Source: an uncultured Muribaculaceae bacterium (GTDB lineage: Bacteria; Bacteroidota; Bacteroidia; Bacteroidales; Muribaculaceae). From it: 61,834 bases of DNA. A program made the position numbers and the translations under genes. A model generated the notes under the pieces. It did no database searches. It was not told the origin of the DNA and saw only the letters and a program-made list of their open reading frames with translations. Location of the stretch: NCBI GenBank assembly GCA_944321875.1, contig CALUMX010000017.1, positions 1-61,834 on the forward strand, read 5' to 3'. This document shows, piece by piece, positions 1 to 8,043 of this stretch (its first letter is position 1; every line of letters starts with the position of its first letter).

Positions 1-2
1 TT

Positions 3-76
3 GGCTCCGTAGCTCAACTGAATAGAGCATCTGACTACGGATCAGAAGGTTACAGGTTTGAATCCTGTCGGAGTCA
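3..76 (+). tRNA. tRNA-Arg (anticodon ACG), first copy
   Basis: A full cloverleaf can be folded. The 7-bp acceptor stem pairs GGCTCCG with CGGAGTC (one G-U pair), the anticodon stem TCTGA/TCAGA encloses loop CTACGGA, and the T arm contains GGTTTGAATCC. The anticodon is ACG; A34 is normally deaminated to inosine by TadA so that CGU, CGC and CGA are read. The CCA end is not encoded. An identical copy follows 18 bases downstream. Confidence 0.95.
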
Positions 77-94
77 CAAAAAAATTTGGAGTTT

Positions 95-168
95 GGCTCC
101 GTAGCTCAACTGAATAGAGCATCTGACTACGGATCAGAAGGTTACAGGTTTGAATCCTGTCGGAGTCA
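95..168 (+). tRNA. tRNA-Arg (anticodon ACG), second identical copy
   Basis: This is base-for-base identical to the upstream tRNA-Arg, including the discriminator A. The 18-base A/T-rich spacer holds no promoter motif, so both are probably cut from one transcript that starts outside the left edge. A hairpin terminator follows within 10 bases. Confidence 0.95.
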
Positions 169-173
169 CGAGC

Positions 174-208
174 AAGAGAGGCTGTTGCGACAACCTCTCT
201 TCTTTTTT
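174..208 (+). terminator. Rho-independent terminator of the tRNA-Arg pair
   Basis: AAGAGAGG pairs with CCTCTCTT around a short loop that can itself form TGT/ACA, and a run of T follows. Confidence 0.85.
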
Positions 209-255
209 AGGATAGGGGAATAGTCGGAGAAGTGGTAAATATTAAGGATTTTTTA

Positions 256-287
256 TTTGCTTTTCCGATTTGTTTCTATTATCTTTG
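256..287 (+). promoter_or_regulatory. Promoter for greA-HIT
   Basis: TTTG at 256-259 is separated by 20 bases from TATCTTTG at 280-287. This is a full match to the Bacteroidota housekeeping promoter pattern TTTG-N19-21-TAnnTTTG. It implies an untranslated leader of roughly 90 bases before the greA ATG. Confidence 0.8.
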
Positions 288-381
288 TGTTGTTAATATA
301 GATTTTGGGAAGAGAGGGTCTCTATCATTCACGTGAGAGAGATTCTTTTTTGTTTTGTTAAATTTAAAAAAAGTTTTCATC

Positions 382-852
382 ATGGCTATAACTTATATGA
401 CCAAAGAAGGTTATGACAAAAAAATGAAAGAAATCGCTTATCTTGAAAGCGTGGAGCGTCCGAAGATTTCGGCTGCTATTGCGGAGGCGCGCGATAAGGG
501 AGACCTTTCAGAAAACTCAGAGTATGATGCGGCGAAAGAGGCACAGGGCATGTTGGAAATGAAGATTTCTCAACTGAAGGATATGCTTGCCAGCGCCCGT
601 ATCATTGATGAGGCTACCTTGAATACGGATGAGGTTCAGATTATGAACACGGTTACGATTAAAAACACGAAAACCGGTGCTCAGATGACATATACAATTG
701 TTGCAGACTCAGAGGCAAACCTCAAGGAAAAGAAAATTGCTTCCAGCACTCCGATTGCAAAAGGTCTGCTCGGAAAGAAGGTGGGCGAGATTGCGGAAAT
801 CCGCGTGCCGCAAGGCTTGATGTCGTTTGAGATTGTCAAAATAGAAATCTAA
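382..852 (+). CDS. greA: Transcription elongation factor GreA
   Basis: GreA enters the secondary channel of RNA polymerase and stimulates cleavage of backtracked transcripts. The 156-residue product matches the usual length of about 158. An N-terminal coiled-coil hairpin (residues 1-75) carries the acidic tip motif GDLSEN, with D41 and E44 at the same numbers as the catalytic acidic residues of the E. coli protein. The C-terminal half is the FKBP-like GreA/GreB domain. I chose the ATG at 382 (MAITYMTKEG) over an in-frame TTG at 355, because family homology begins at MAITYMT. The HIT gene follows after 12 bases and probably shares the transcript. Confidence 0.97.
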   Translation: MAITYMTKEGYDKKMKEIAYLESVERPKISAAIAEARDKGDLSENSEYDAAKEAQGMLEMKISQLKDMLASARIIDEATLNTDEVQIMNTVTIKNTKTGAQMTYTIVADSEANLKEKKIASSTPIAKGLLGKKVGEIAEIRVPQGLMSFEIVKIEI

Positions 853-864
853 AAAATAAACACC

Positions 865-1257
865 ATGGCTACTATATTCAGTCGAATTATTGCAGGTGAG
901 ATTCCTTGCTACAAGGTGGCAGAGGATGAGAAGAATTTTGCCTTTTTGGATATTAATCCGGTAAATAAAGGTCACGTTCTGGTTGTACCGAAAGTTGAGA
1001 ATGACTATTTATTCAACTTGTCGGAGGAAGATTACACATCACTGACGCTGTTTGCCCGCAAGATTGCCAAAGCGATGGAGAAGGCAATCGAATGCAAGCG
1101 TATCGGTGTGGCTGTTATCGGTCTGGAGGTTCCCCATGCTCACATTCATCTGATTCCAATCATTGAGGAAAAGGATATGTACTTCAGCAAGCCAAAGATG
1201 ACGTTGCCTGCTGAGGAGATGGAAGCTATCGCGGCGGCTATTGCCAAAGAACTTTAA
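865..1257 (+). CDS. HIT family nucleotide-binding hydrolase
   Basis: This is a 130-residue single-domain histidine-triad protein. The signature HAHIHLIP is at residues 91-98; its middle histidine is the nucleophile that attacks the alpha-phosphate of nucleotide substrates in this family. The N-terminal IFSRIIAGEIP and the central KGHVLVVPK are typical of Hint/HinT-type purine nucleoside phosphoramidases. The natural substrate cannot be told from sequence. It lies 12 bases behind greA and ends in a clear terminator, so it is the last gene of a two-gene unit. Confidence 0.95.
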   Translation: MATIFSRIIAGEIPCYKVAEDEKNFAFLDINPVNKGHVLVVPKVENDYLFNLSEEDYTSLTLFARKIAKAMEKAIECKRIGVAVIGLEVPHAHIHLIPIIEEKDMYFSKPKMTLPAEEMEAIAAAIAKEL

Positions 1258-1281
1258 TACGGAAGATTCTAATGATAAATA

Positions 1282-1313
1282 GACAGGCTACCTCATTGGG
1301 GTAGCCTGTTTTG
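1282..1313 (+). terminator. Rho-independent terminator after the HIT gene
   Basis: ACAGGCTACC pairs with GGTAGCCTGT around a short loop, followed by TTTG. It closes the greA-HIT transcript. Confidence 0.8.
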
Positions 1314-1371
1314 TATAGTGACCATCTGTTCCTTATTGGAGACGGATGGGAGAGGTTTGTCTGACTGCCGG

Positions 1372-1504
1372 TGAAAATTTTGTTTCCCGCTTGCCTATGC
1401 GCTTACCTTTCACTATCTTTGCATGAGATAGTATGCTCTTGTGTAAAGCCAAACTTGAAAACTATGTTTTCGTTTGTCTTTGCGCTCACCTTTCACTATC
1501 TTTG
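1372..1504 (+). repeat. Direct duplication of a promoter region (two units of about 49 bases, 83 bases apart)
   Basis: The segments at about 1372-1421 and 1456-1504 align with few differences and end in the same ACCTTTCACTATCTTTG. Each contains a -33-like element (CTTG at 1390, TTTG at 1473), a 20-base spacer and TATCTTTG (1414-1421 and 1497-1504). The region may therefore hold two tandem promoters for the following operon. It also fills the otherwise gene-free space between the HIT terminator and the glycosyltransferase. Confidence 0.8.
1473..1504 (+). promoter_or_regulatory. Proximal promoter for the GT2-pyrC-ATPase operon
   Basis: TTTG at 1473-1476, a 20-base spacer and TATCTTTG at 1497-1504 match the Bacteroidota consensus. 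The downstream ATG is at 1531, giving a leader of about 20 bases. A second, similar promoter lies 83 bases upstream (CTTG-N20-TATCTTTG, 1390-1421). Confidence 0.75.
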
Positions 1505-1530
1505 TTAAATAACCATCTTAGATACAGAAA

Positions 1531-2280
1531 ATGTCCCTGGAGAAAAAATCAGACAGTGTGGTGATTATACCCACCTATAACGAGAAAGAAAACATCAGGA
1601 ATATCATTGAGGCTGTTTTTGAGTTGCCTCAGTCGTTTGATGTGCTGATTATTGACGATAATTCCCCTGACGGAACCGCGGGTATAGTTAAGGAAATGCA
1701 GCGTACCTATCCAGAACGTCTGCACCTGCTTGAGCGTTCTGGAAAACTGGGCTTGGGAACGGCTTATATACTTGGATTCAAATGGAGTCTGGAACAAGGT
1801 TATGAGTTTATTATTGAGATGGATGCCGACTTCTCTCATCCTCCTGTTAAATTGCTGGAGCTTCGGGAGGCTTGCCTGAACGGAGCAGATGTTGCTATCG
1901 GTTCCCGTTATATTTCCGGGGTAAACGTCGTTAACTGGCCGATGGGTCGCGTTATCATGTCCTATTATGCTTCTGCCTATGTCCGGATAGTGACCGGAAT
2001 GAAGGTGCGTGACACGACGGCAGGTTTTGTCTGCTATCGTCGTGAGGTTCTCGAGACCATTGATTTGGACCGAATCGCCTTCAAGGGATATGCGTTCCAG
2101 ATTGAAATGAAGTTCACAGCCTATAAATTCGGATTTAAGATTGTGGAGGTGCCGATTATATTCGTCAACCGCGTGCTTGGAACGAGTAAGATGAACACAA
2201 GCATTTTCGGAGAAGCGGTGTTTGGCGTGCTGAAACTCCGCATAGGCAGTTGGTTTAGAAAATACGAAAGAAAGAGATAA
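1531..2280 (+). CDS. Polyprenol-phosphate mannosyltransferase-like GT2 glycosyltransferase
   Basis: The 249-residue protein is a GT-A fold family 2 glycosyltransferase resembling dolichol/polyprenol-phosphate mannose synthase (DPM1 type), which moves a sugar from a nucleotide sugar to a lipid phosphate on the inner leaflet. The nucleotide-binding start VVIIPTYNEKENI, DDNSPDGT (42-49) and the metal-binding EMDADFSH (96-103) are clear. There are no C-terminal membrane helices, as in soluble DPM1-like enzymes. The sugar donor cannot be assigned. It is the first gene of the unit; the dihydroorotase ATG lies 1 base past its stop, so translation is probably coupled. Confidence 0.92.
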   Translation: MSLEKKSDSVVIIPTYNEKENIRNIIEAVFELPQSFDVLIIDDNSPDGTAGIVKEMQRTYPERLHLLERSGKLGLGTAYILGFKWSLEQGYEFIIEMDADFSHPPVKLLELREACLNGADVAIGSRYISGVNVVNWPMGRVIMSYYASAYVRIVTGMKVRDTTAGFVCYRREVLETIDLDRIAFKGYAFQIEMKFTAYKFGFKIVEVPIIFVNRVLGTSKMNTSIFGEAVFGVLKLRIGSWFRKYERKR

Positions 2281-2281
2281 G

Positions 2282-3631
2282 ATGGCAAAGAAGATTATAT
2301 ATAACGGTGACATTATCAACGAAGGGAAAAAATTCCGCGGATATGTAGTTATTAAGGATGAGTTGATTGACGCCGTGGCCGAAGGGCAACCTTCGGCGGA
2401 ACTGCTTGCTGAATGTGACGAACGGAATGACGTTGATGGCGCTTATGTGATGCCGGGTGTGATTGACGACCAGGTGCATTTCCGTGACCCGGGTCTCACA
2501 CACAAGGCGGATATCGCGACGGAATCGGCGGCAGCGGTGGCTGGAGGTGTAACCAGCTATATGGATATGCCGAATACGGTGCCTCCCACTGTGACGCTGG
2601 AAGCATTGGAGGCTAAGAACAAGCGTGCATCTGAGGTGTCAGTCGCAAATTATGGTTTCTTCATAGGTGCGACAAATGACAATCTCTCCACGCTGTTGGC
2701 TGTCGATTATGCCTACACTCCGGGCGTGAAGCTCTTCTTGGGTGCCTCGACCGGTAATATGTTGGTGAATGACAAGGATGCGCTGAAGGGGATTTTCTCG
2801 GAAGTGCCTGCCTTGGTGGCCATCCATTCAGAAGATGAGATGCTCATCCGTCGTAACCGGGAATATTATGTGAAGAAATTTGGTGAGGATTTACCGGTGA
2901 CCTACCATCCATTGATTCGCAGCATGGAGGTTTGCTATAAATCGACGGCAAAGGCGGTGGAGATGGCCGAGAAATACGGTACGCGTCTTCATGTGCTTCA
3001 TGTGTCGACTGCAAAGGAAACAGAACTTTTTAGTAATGCACCGATAGAAGAGAAGCGCATTACGTCGGAGGTCTGTGTGCATCATTTGTGGTTTACGGAT
3101 GAGGACTATGCGCGCTATGGCAATCTGATAAAATGGAATCCGGCTATCAAAACCTGGGATGACCGTCAGGCTCTCCGCACGGCTTTGGCTCAGAATTACA
3201 TTGATATTGTTGCGACTGACCATGCTCCTCACTTGTTGTCGGAAAAGCAAGGCAGCTGTCTGAAAGCCGCTTCCGGTGGCCCATTGGTACAGCATTCGCT
3301 GGTGGCAATGTTTGAGCTTGCCAGTCAGAAAGTGTTCGATGAGACTCTTGTGGTCGAGAAAATGTGCCATGCGCCGGCCCGTCTTTATGGTATTGACCGT
3401 CGTGGATACTTGCGTCCCGGCTATTATGCGGATGTTGTTGTGTTGGATAAAAACATTCCGTTTACCGTGCGCACAGAAAATATATTGTCAAAATGTGGTT
3501 GGTCTCCGTTTGAGGGCGTTACGTTCAGCCATTCCGTACGCCAGACTTATGTGAACGGAGCATTGGCCTATGACCAGGGATTTGTCAACCGGGCAGTCAG
3601 AGGCCGTCGTTTGATTTATAACGTAAAATAA
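2282..3631 (+). CDS. pyrC: Dihydroorotase
   Basis: This cytoplasmic amidohydrolase catalyses the third step of de novo pyrimidine synthesis, the interconversion of carbamoyl-aspartate and dihydroorotate. The 449-residue length fits the class I (PyrC/AllB-like) form. Visible metal-site residues are H66 in the motif VIDDQVHFRDPG, a probable carboxylated lysine K150 in GVKLFLG, H182 in AIHSEDE, H240 in HVLHVS and the catalytic D313 in ATDHAPH. The usual first histidine of the HxH motif is glutamine here (Q64); I recall the same DDQVHF form in other Bacteroidetes proteins annotated as dihydroorotase. It sits between a glycosyltransferase and a Ca2+ pump with very short gaps. Confidence 0.93.
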   Translation: MAKKIIYNGDIINEGKKFRGYVVIKDELIDAVAEGQPSAELLAECDERNDVDGAYVMPGVIDDQVHFRDPGLTHKADIATESAAAVAGGVTSYMDMPNTVPPTVTLEALEAKNKRASEVSVANYGFFIGATNDNLSTLLAVDYAYTPGVKLFLGASTGNMLVNDKDALKGIFSEVPALVAIHSEDEMLIRRNREYYVKKFGEDLPVTYHPLIRSMEVCYKSTAKAVEMAEKYGTRLHVLHVSTAKETELFSNAPIEEKRITSEVCVHHLWFTDEDYARYGNLIKWNPAIKTWDDRQALRTALAQNYIDIVATDHAPHLLSEKQGSCLKAASGGPLVQHSLVAMFELASQKVFDETLVVEKMCHAPARLYGIDRRGYLRPGYYADVVVLDKNIPFTVRTENILSKCGWSPFEGVTFSHSVRQTYVNGALAYDQGFVNRAVRGRRLIYNVK

Positions 3632-3644
3632 TCATAAAAGAAAA

Positions 3645-6365
3645 ATGAAACAATCTAATCCGAAAGGATTGTCGCTTCAGGAGGTTGCGGAAAGCCGCAG
3701 CAAGTATGGAACGAACGTCCTGACTCCACCTGAGAAGCCTTCAGTGTGGAGCCTTTTTATTGAGAAATTCAACGACCCGTTAATAAAGATTTTGTTGGTT
3801 GCCCTTTGCCTTTCAATTGGCATTGCTACATATGAGGTGCTGGGGTTGGGCGAGGGATTCGCTGCGTTCTTGGAACCTGTCGGCATTCTCATTGCCATTA
3901 TTCTGGCTACGGCTATCGGTTTCGTATTGGAGCAGAACGCCAACAAGAAGTTTGAGATGCTCAATCAAGTCAACGATGACATCTTGGTGAAGGTTGTAAG
4001 AGAGGGAAATGTAACACAAGTGCCGCGTCGCGACATCGTAGTTGGCGATGTGGTTATCCTTGAAACCGGCGATGAGGTTCCGGCTGACGGAACTCTTATT
4101 GACTCCATGTCGTTGAGCATCAACGAAAGTACACTGACGGGAGAGCCGGTTATCAAGAAAACGCATATTGAATCTGAATTTAAGAAAGACGCTACTTATC
4201 CTTCAAATAAAGCCCTGCGTGGCACGACGGTGACAGAGGGCCACGGCGTGATGGTTGTGGAAGCGGTCGGCGATGCGACAGAATATGGCAAGGTTTATGT
4301 GGCTGCTCAGATTGATAATGGCGTGAAAACGCCGCTTACGTTGCAATTTGAACGACTGGGACGGTTGGTGTCGTATGCCAGCTATACGATTGGCCTGCTC
4401 ATTATTGTAGGAAGGATGTTGATTTTCGACTACTCTGATTATGAGGTTGTTGAATTGGTTGATTATTCACTTTCGACAATCATGCTGGCCGTTACGCTTA
4501 TCGTCGTTTCTGTGCCGGAAGGTTTGCCGATGAGCGTTACGCTGAGCTTGGCATTGAGTATGCGACGGATGTTGGAAACCAACAACCTCGTGCGTAAGAT
4601 GCATGCCTGTGAGACGATGGGAGCGACCACTGTCATCTGTACGGATAAGACAGGAACGCTGACGCAGAATCAGATGCGTATATATGAGACTCGGTTTGCC
4701 GCATTAGGCGACGGACAGAAACTTGATGGCGGAGAGGAAGCCGGGCTGATTGCAGAGGCTGTGGCTGTCAATTCCACAGCGTTCCTCGACCGTAGTGGAG
4801 AGAAGCCGACGGTGCTGGGCAATCCGACGGAAGGAGCCTTGCTGCTTTGGCTCGACGAGAATGGTACGGATTATGCACAGTTGCGTGAGAATGCGACGGT
4901 TGTCGAGCAATTGCCGTTCTCAACGATGCGCAAGTTTATGGCTACGGTGGTTGAGAGCAGTGTAGTCAAGGGCAAGAGAGTGGTATACGTGAAGGGTGCT
5001 CCTGAAATCATCATCGACCGTTGCCGTCATTTTGCAGAAGGCGTAACGAAAGAAGGCTTGCGTGAGCAATTGCTGGGCTATCAGCAGAAAGCCATGCGTA
5101 CGTTGGGATTTGCCTACCAGGTGCTTGATGGAGAGGAAAATGTCGTGGTTGATGATATGCTGAAGGCTGATGATTTGACACTGATGGGCATTGTGGCTAT
5201 TTCCGACCCGGTTCGTGCTGATGTGCCGGCTGCTGTCAGAGAAAGTCTTGACGCGGGAATCCGTATCAAGATTGTGACAGGCGACACTCCCGGTACGGCA
5301 AAGGAAATCGGCCGGCAGATTGGCTTGTGGGATGATGCCACGGATACGGATGCCAATTTGATTACCGGTCCTGATTTCGCTGCGCTTTCTGATGCGGAAG
5401 CAGCAAAGGCCGCTCAGGCTATCAAGATAATGTCACGGGCAAGACCGACCGACAAGTCTCGCCTCGTGTCTTTGCTGCAACAACAGGGTGAGGTGGTTGC
5501 CGTGACGGGCGATGGAACAAATGATGCACCGGCGTTGAATGCCGCACAAGTGGGCTTGTCGATGGGTGACGGTACATCGGTAGCAAAAGAGGCCAGTGAC
5601 ATCACAATTATGGATAACTCTTTTGCCAGCATCTCCCGGGCCGTCATGTGGGGTCGCTCGCTCTATCAGAATATACAGCGCTTTATTCTGTTCCAGTTGA
5701 CTGTGAACATGGTGGCATGCTTGATTGTGCTTATCGGTGCTTTTACGGGCCAGCAGTCTCCGTTGACCGTGACCCAGATGCTTTGGGTGAATCTGATTAT
5801 GGACTCTTTTGCAGCCTTGTCGCTGGCTTCATTACCACCGAGTGAGGCAGTAATGCGCAATAAGCCTCGCCGTATGACCGATTTCATTATCAACAAGGCT
5901 ATGAAATGGTTCATTATCGGAGTAAGTATCGTCTTCGTATTTATATTGTTTGGATTGATGCAATATCTCCGCCATACGGATTTGGCTCTGTCTGACTTTG
6001 ACATTCACGCTTTCTTCTCCAATTATTTCAATTTCTCTGCAGGAGACGAGTTGACACGTTACGATTTGACCGTGTTCTTCACGTTCTTTGTTTTCCTTCA
6101 GTTCTGGAATTTGTTTAATGCCAAGACGTTTGAGAGTGATTACTCAGGGTTCAGCAGAATAAAGGATTGCAAGATTTTCTTCCTGACAGCGATTGTTATA
6201 TTGGCAGGACAGGTACTTATCGTGAATCTCGGAGGTACGATGTTCAGTGTTACTCCGCTGTCGCTGACAGACTGGCTGTTGCTGTTTGCCGCTTCATCTG
6301 TGGTGCTTTGGGTGGGAGAACTGGTACACCTGTTGCAGCGCATGAGTCACAGACGTGTTTCTTAA
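3645..6365 (+). CDS. Calcium-translocating P-type ATPase (PMCA-like)
   Basis: This 906-residue inner-membrane pump probably exports Ca2+ at the expense of ATP. The order is typical: N-terminal cation-ATPase domain, membrane helices M1-M2, actuator domain with LTGEP, helix M4 with PEGLP at 291-295 (Ca2+ site), phosphorylation motif DKTGTLT with D334, nucleotide-binding domain, hinge motif GDGTNDAP at 622-629, and a C-terminal membrane region with MLWVNLIMDSFAALSLA. PEGLP together with NLIMD points to type IIB Ca2+ pumps rather than heavy-metal pumps. It is the last gene of the operon, 13 bases after pyrC, and is followed by strong hairpins. Ion specificity is inferred from family. Confidence 0.95.
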   Translation: MKQSNPKGLSLQEVAESRSKYGTNVLTPPEKPSVWSLFIEKFNDPLIKILLVALCLSIGIATYEVLGLGEGFAAFLEPVGILIAIILATAIGFVLEQNANKKFEMLNQVNDDILVKVVREGNVTQVPRRDIVVGDVVILETGDEVPADGTLIDSMSLSINESTLTGEPVIKKTHIESEFKKDATYPSNKALRGTTVTEGHGVMVVEAVGDATEYGKVYVAAQIDNGVKTPLTLQFERLGRLVSYASYTIGLLIIVGRMLIFDYSDYEVVELVDYSLSTIMLAVTLIVVSVPEGLPMSVTLSLALSMRRMLETNNLVRKMHACETMGATTVICTDKTGTLTQNQMRIYETRFAALGDGQKLDGGEEAGLIAEAVAVNSTAFLDRSGEKPTVLGNPTEGALLLWLDENGTDYAQLRENATVVEQLPFSTMRKFMATVVESSVVKGKRVVYVKGAPEIIIDRCRHFAEGVTKEGLREQLLGYQQKAMRTLGFAYQVLDGEENVVVDDMLKADDLTLMGIVAISDPVRADVPAAVRESLDAGIRIKIVTGDTPGTAKEIGRQIGLWDDATDTDANLITGPDFAALSDAEAAKAAQAIKIMSRARPTDKSRLVSLLQQQGEVVAVTGDGTNDAPALNAAQVGLSMGDGTSVAKEASDITIMDNSFASISRAVMWGRSLYQNIQRFILFQLTVNMVACLIVLIGAFTGQQSPLTVTQMLWVNLIMDSFAALSLASLPPSEAVMRNKPRRMTDFIINKAMKWFIIGVSIVFVFILFGLMQYLRHTDLALSDFDIHAFFSNYFNFSAGDELTRYDLTVFFTFFVFLQFWNLFNAKTFESDYSGFSRIKDCKIFFLTAIVILAGQVLIVNLGGTMFSVTPLSLTDWLLLFAASSVVLWVGELVHLLQRMSHRRVS

Positions 6366-6380
6366 TAAGAAAGTATATAT

Positions 6381-6426
6381 GATAAAGAGAAGGGTCGTGC
6401 CAATAGGTACGGCCCTTCTCTTTATC
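6381..6426 (+). terminator. Long hairpin after the Ca2+ ATPase
   Basis: GATAAAGAGAAGGG at the left pairs perfectly with CCCTTCTCTTTATC at the right, with a further GCC/GGT inner stem. The T-run is poor, so termination may be completed by the next hairpin. Confidence 0.7.
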
Positions 6427-6430
6427 AATA

Positions 6431-6461
6431 AAAAAACTTCGGGAAGAAATCCCGAAGTTTT
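6431..6461. terminator. Second hairpin, possible bidirectional terminator
   Basis: AAAACTTCGGG and CCCGAAGTTTT form an 11-bp stem around a 7-base loop. The A-run on the left would be a T-run on the other strand. It sits directly behind the previous hairpin. Confidence 0.65.
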
Positions 6462-6790
6462 CAGTCTTAAATGAAATATGCATCACCGAAATGGTGCTAT
6501 CCTTTTAGACACTGTGGTTTCATAGTTTCGATTGTTACGCATCTTCCGTCGTAGCCGGAAGATTTGCTTTCGTTCCTATAAATGGTAGATTTTGTAAAAA
6601 CTGACCATATTTTGGTTGGTCTTTATAAATAAAGTATAACAAAGATATAATCTATTGCCTAACAATCAAAATTAATTCACAGGAAAAATCTAATAAATTC
6701 ATGCTAATAGCGAGATTTCTATGTCATGTGTATGATATAAATGCTAAGATTTTGCTGCGTTTTGCATAAGCTGTAAAAAGATGTTGTTTT
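6462..6790. other. Gene-free stretch before the outer-membrane protein gene
   Basis: I see no gene here. It holds a small perfect hairpin ATCTTCCG/CGGAAGAT (about 6541-6563) and a weaker GACCA/TGGTC pair (about 6602-6620), then becomes very A/T-rich up to the promoter at 6791. No RNA family was recognised. Confidence 0.5.
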
Positions 6791-6822
6791 TTTGTATATT
6801 ATGAAATGATTATGTATTTTTG
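6791..6822 (+). promoter_or_regulatory. Promoter of the outer-membrane barrel gene
   Basis: TTTG at 6791-6794, a 20-base spacer and TATTTTTG at 6815-6822 match the consensus. The position rules out the in-frame GTG at 6822 as a start and supports the ATG at 6849. Confidence 0.8.
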
Positions 6823-6848
6823 TGTTCATGTTTTTTAAAGATAGCTTA

Positions 6849-7547
6849 ATGAAAAAAATTTTGTTTATTCTGTTGAGTTTGGCAGGGATGTCTGCGATGA
6901 CTTTGTCTGCCAAGAGTAAGACGGTGTTAAGTCTGAAAAATGGTTCTACTGTTTATGGAGAACTGGTGGAAATGGTTGTAGGGGAGCATGTGACAATGCT
7001 TTTGTCTGACGGTAGTCAATGGGTTTACGACATGGACGAGGTTCTGAAAATTGAGGACCTTGCAAAGTCGGGACTTCAGGTTGGAAAAGCGTGTGACAGC
7101 GGAGTAAAAAAAGGATACCGTGGATTTGTGGAAGCTGATTATACGCTGGGCGTTGGTAAAACGAAGGAAGATAAGGTCGGCTTCTCAACAACACATGGTT
7201 ACCAGTTTAATCCTCATTTCTTCCTTGGTGGAGGTTTAGGTGCGAATTATTATTTTCAAGATTCATCCAACGGTACGTTTGTCATGTTTGCTGATTTCCG
7301 TTATGATTTGTTCGACCGGAAATTTACACCATTCTTTGACTTTAAAGGCGGCTATGCCATCGGTGATGTAGAAGGTGCCTACCTGTCGCCGACAATTGGT
7401 TGTCGGATGGGATTGGGCAAGAACTTTGCAATGAATTTTGGATTAGGTTACACGCTTCAGCGCAGTTTTGAGACAACAGTTGATGAGTATTATCCTATAT
7501 ATGGAAGTATGCATGGATTTACGACTCGCATTTCTTTTGAGTTTTAA
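6849..7547 (+). CDS. Outer-membrane beta-barrel protein, function unknown
   Basis: The 232-residue product starts with a clear Sec signal peptide (MKKILFILLSLAG, likely cleaved after LSA near residue 21). A short N-terminal segment of beta character (about 25-70, TVLSLKNGSTVYGELVEM) precedes about 150 residues of alternating hydrophobic strands rich in G, F and Y (GGGLGANYYFQD, DFRYDLFDRKFTPFF), ending in a terminal aromatic residue (ISFEF) as outer-membrane barrels usually do. It resembles the small OmpA/OmpW-like barrels. It is a single-gene unit with its own promoter and terminator. No function can be given. Confidence 0.8.
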   Translation: MKKILFILLSLAGMSAMTLSAKSKTVLSLKNGSTVYGELVEMVVGEHVTMLLSDGSQWVYDMDEVLKIEDLAKSGLQVGKACDSGVKKGYRGFVEADYTLGVGKTKEDKVGFSTTHGYQFNPHFFLGGGLGANYYFQDSSNGTFVMFADFRYDLFDRKFTPFFDFKGGYAIGDVEGAYLSPTIGCRMGLGKNFAMNFGLGYTLQRSFETTVDEYYPIYGSMHGFTTRISFEF

Positions 7548-7572
7548 TAGTAAATAAAATATGGTTGAGATA

Positions 7573-7613
7573 AGAAAGCGGGCCTGAAACTTCAAGTTTC
7601 AGGCCCGCTTTCT
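7573..7613. terminator. Bidirectional terminator between convergent genes
   Basis: AGAAAGCGGGCCTGAAACT and its exact reverse complement form a 19-bp stem around a 2-3 base loop. It lies between the plus-strand barrel gene and the minus-strand gene ending at 7661 and can serve both. Confidence 0.85.
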
Positions 7614-7660
7614 ATATTTCATTGATAATTTTTAAAATCAATTATCGGTCACAGATTTTG

Positions 7661-7996
7661 TCAGATAGCTACTCTGACGGTATGATTTCCGACTTTGACA
7701 ATGTAAATGCCCTTTGTGCGTAAGTTGAGTTCATAGGAGCCGGCCGGAATTGTTGCGGTGGATATGGTTTGTCCAAGAATTGTCAATATGGTGACGGTTG
7801 TTTTCTCCGGGGTATTGATTACGATTACTCCCGGACGGGTGTAAATCTCGATACCGTCATTCATTTTTGGATTATTGGCAGGTTTTGACGGCAATTCCGT
7901 TTGTGCTTCTTTCCATGAATAGCGTGATTGAGCCGGGGCTTCGACGTAAGCCAAAGCCGCACATAAGAGCAAGAGGACTGCAATCTTTTGTTTCAT
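7661..7996 (-). CDS. Small secreted protein resembling a type IX secretion C-terminal domain
   Basis: The 111-residue product has a signal peptide (MKQKIAVLLLLCAALAYVEAPAQ) and then only about 90 residues. The C-terminal 55 residues (GVIVINTPEKTTVTILTILG ... GIYIVKVGNHTVRVAI) have the strand pattern and G-x-Y-x-V-K-V ending of the Por-type C-terminal domains that direct proteins to the type IX secretion system, or of the related C-terminal domains common in Bacteroidales. Normally such a domain ends a large cargo protein; here almost nothing precedes it. It has its own TAACTTTG promoter box and a shared terminator. Assignment is by pattern only. Confidence 0.65.
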   Translation of the reverse strand: MKQKIAVLLLLCAALAYVEAPAQSRYSWKEAQTELPSKPANNPKMNDGIEIYTRPGVIVINTPEKTTVTILTILGQTISTATIPAGSYELNLRTKGIYIVKVGNHTVRVAI

Positions 7997-8021
7997 GTTA
8001 AGAAATGTTTTTAAGCAACTA

Positions 8022-8029
8022 CAAAGTTA
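8022..8029 (-). promoter_or_regulatory. Probable -7 box for the small secreted protein
   Basis: Read on the minus strand this is TAACTTTG, a full match to TAnnTTTG, 26 bases upstream of the ATG. No good TTTG lies 20 bases further up, so the promoter may be weak or need an activator. Confidence 0.55.
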
Positions 8030-8043
8030 ATAAAACTTCTTAA

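Noticed and set aside
1549..2319. Long minus-strand frame (256 codons) opposite the GT2 gene
   Set aside because: The plus strand encodes a clear glycosyltransferase with motifs; the antisense product has no recognisable domain and no promoter.
6822..6848. GTG start at 6822 for the outer-membrane protein
   Set aside because: It coincides with the last base of the -7 promoter box, and the signal peptide begins properly at the ATG at 6849.
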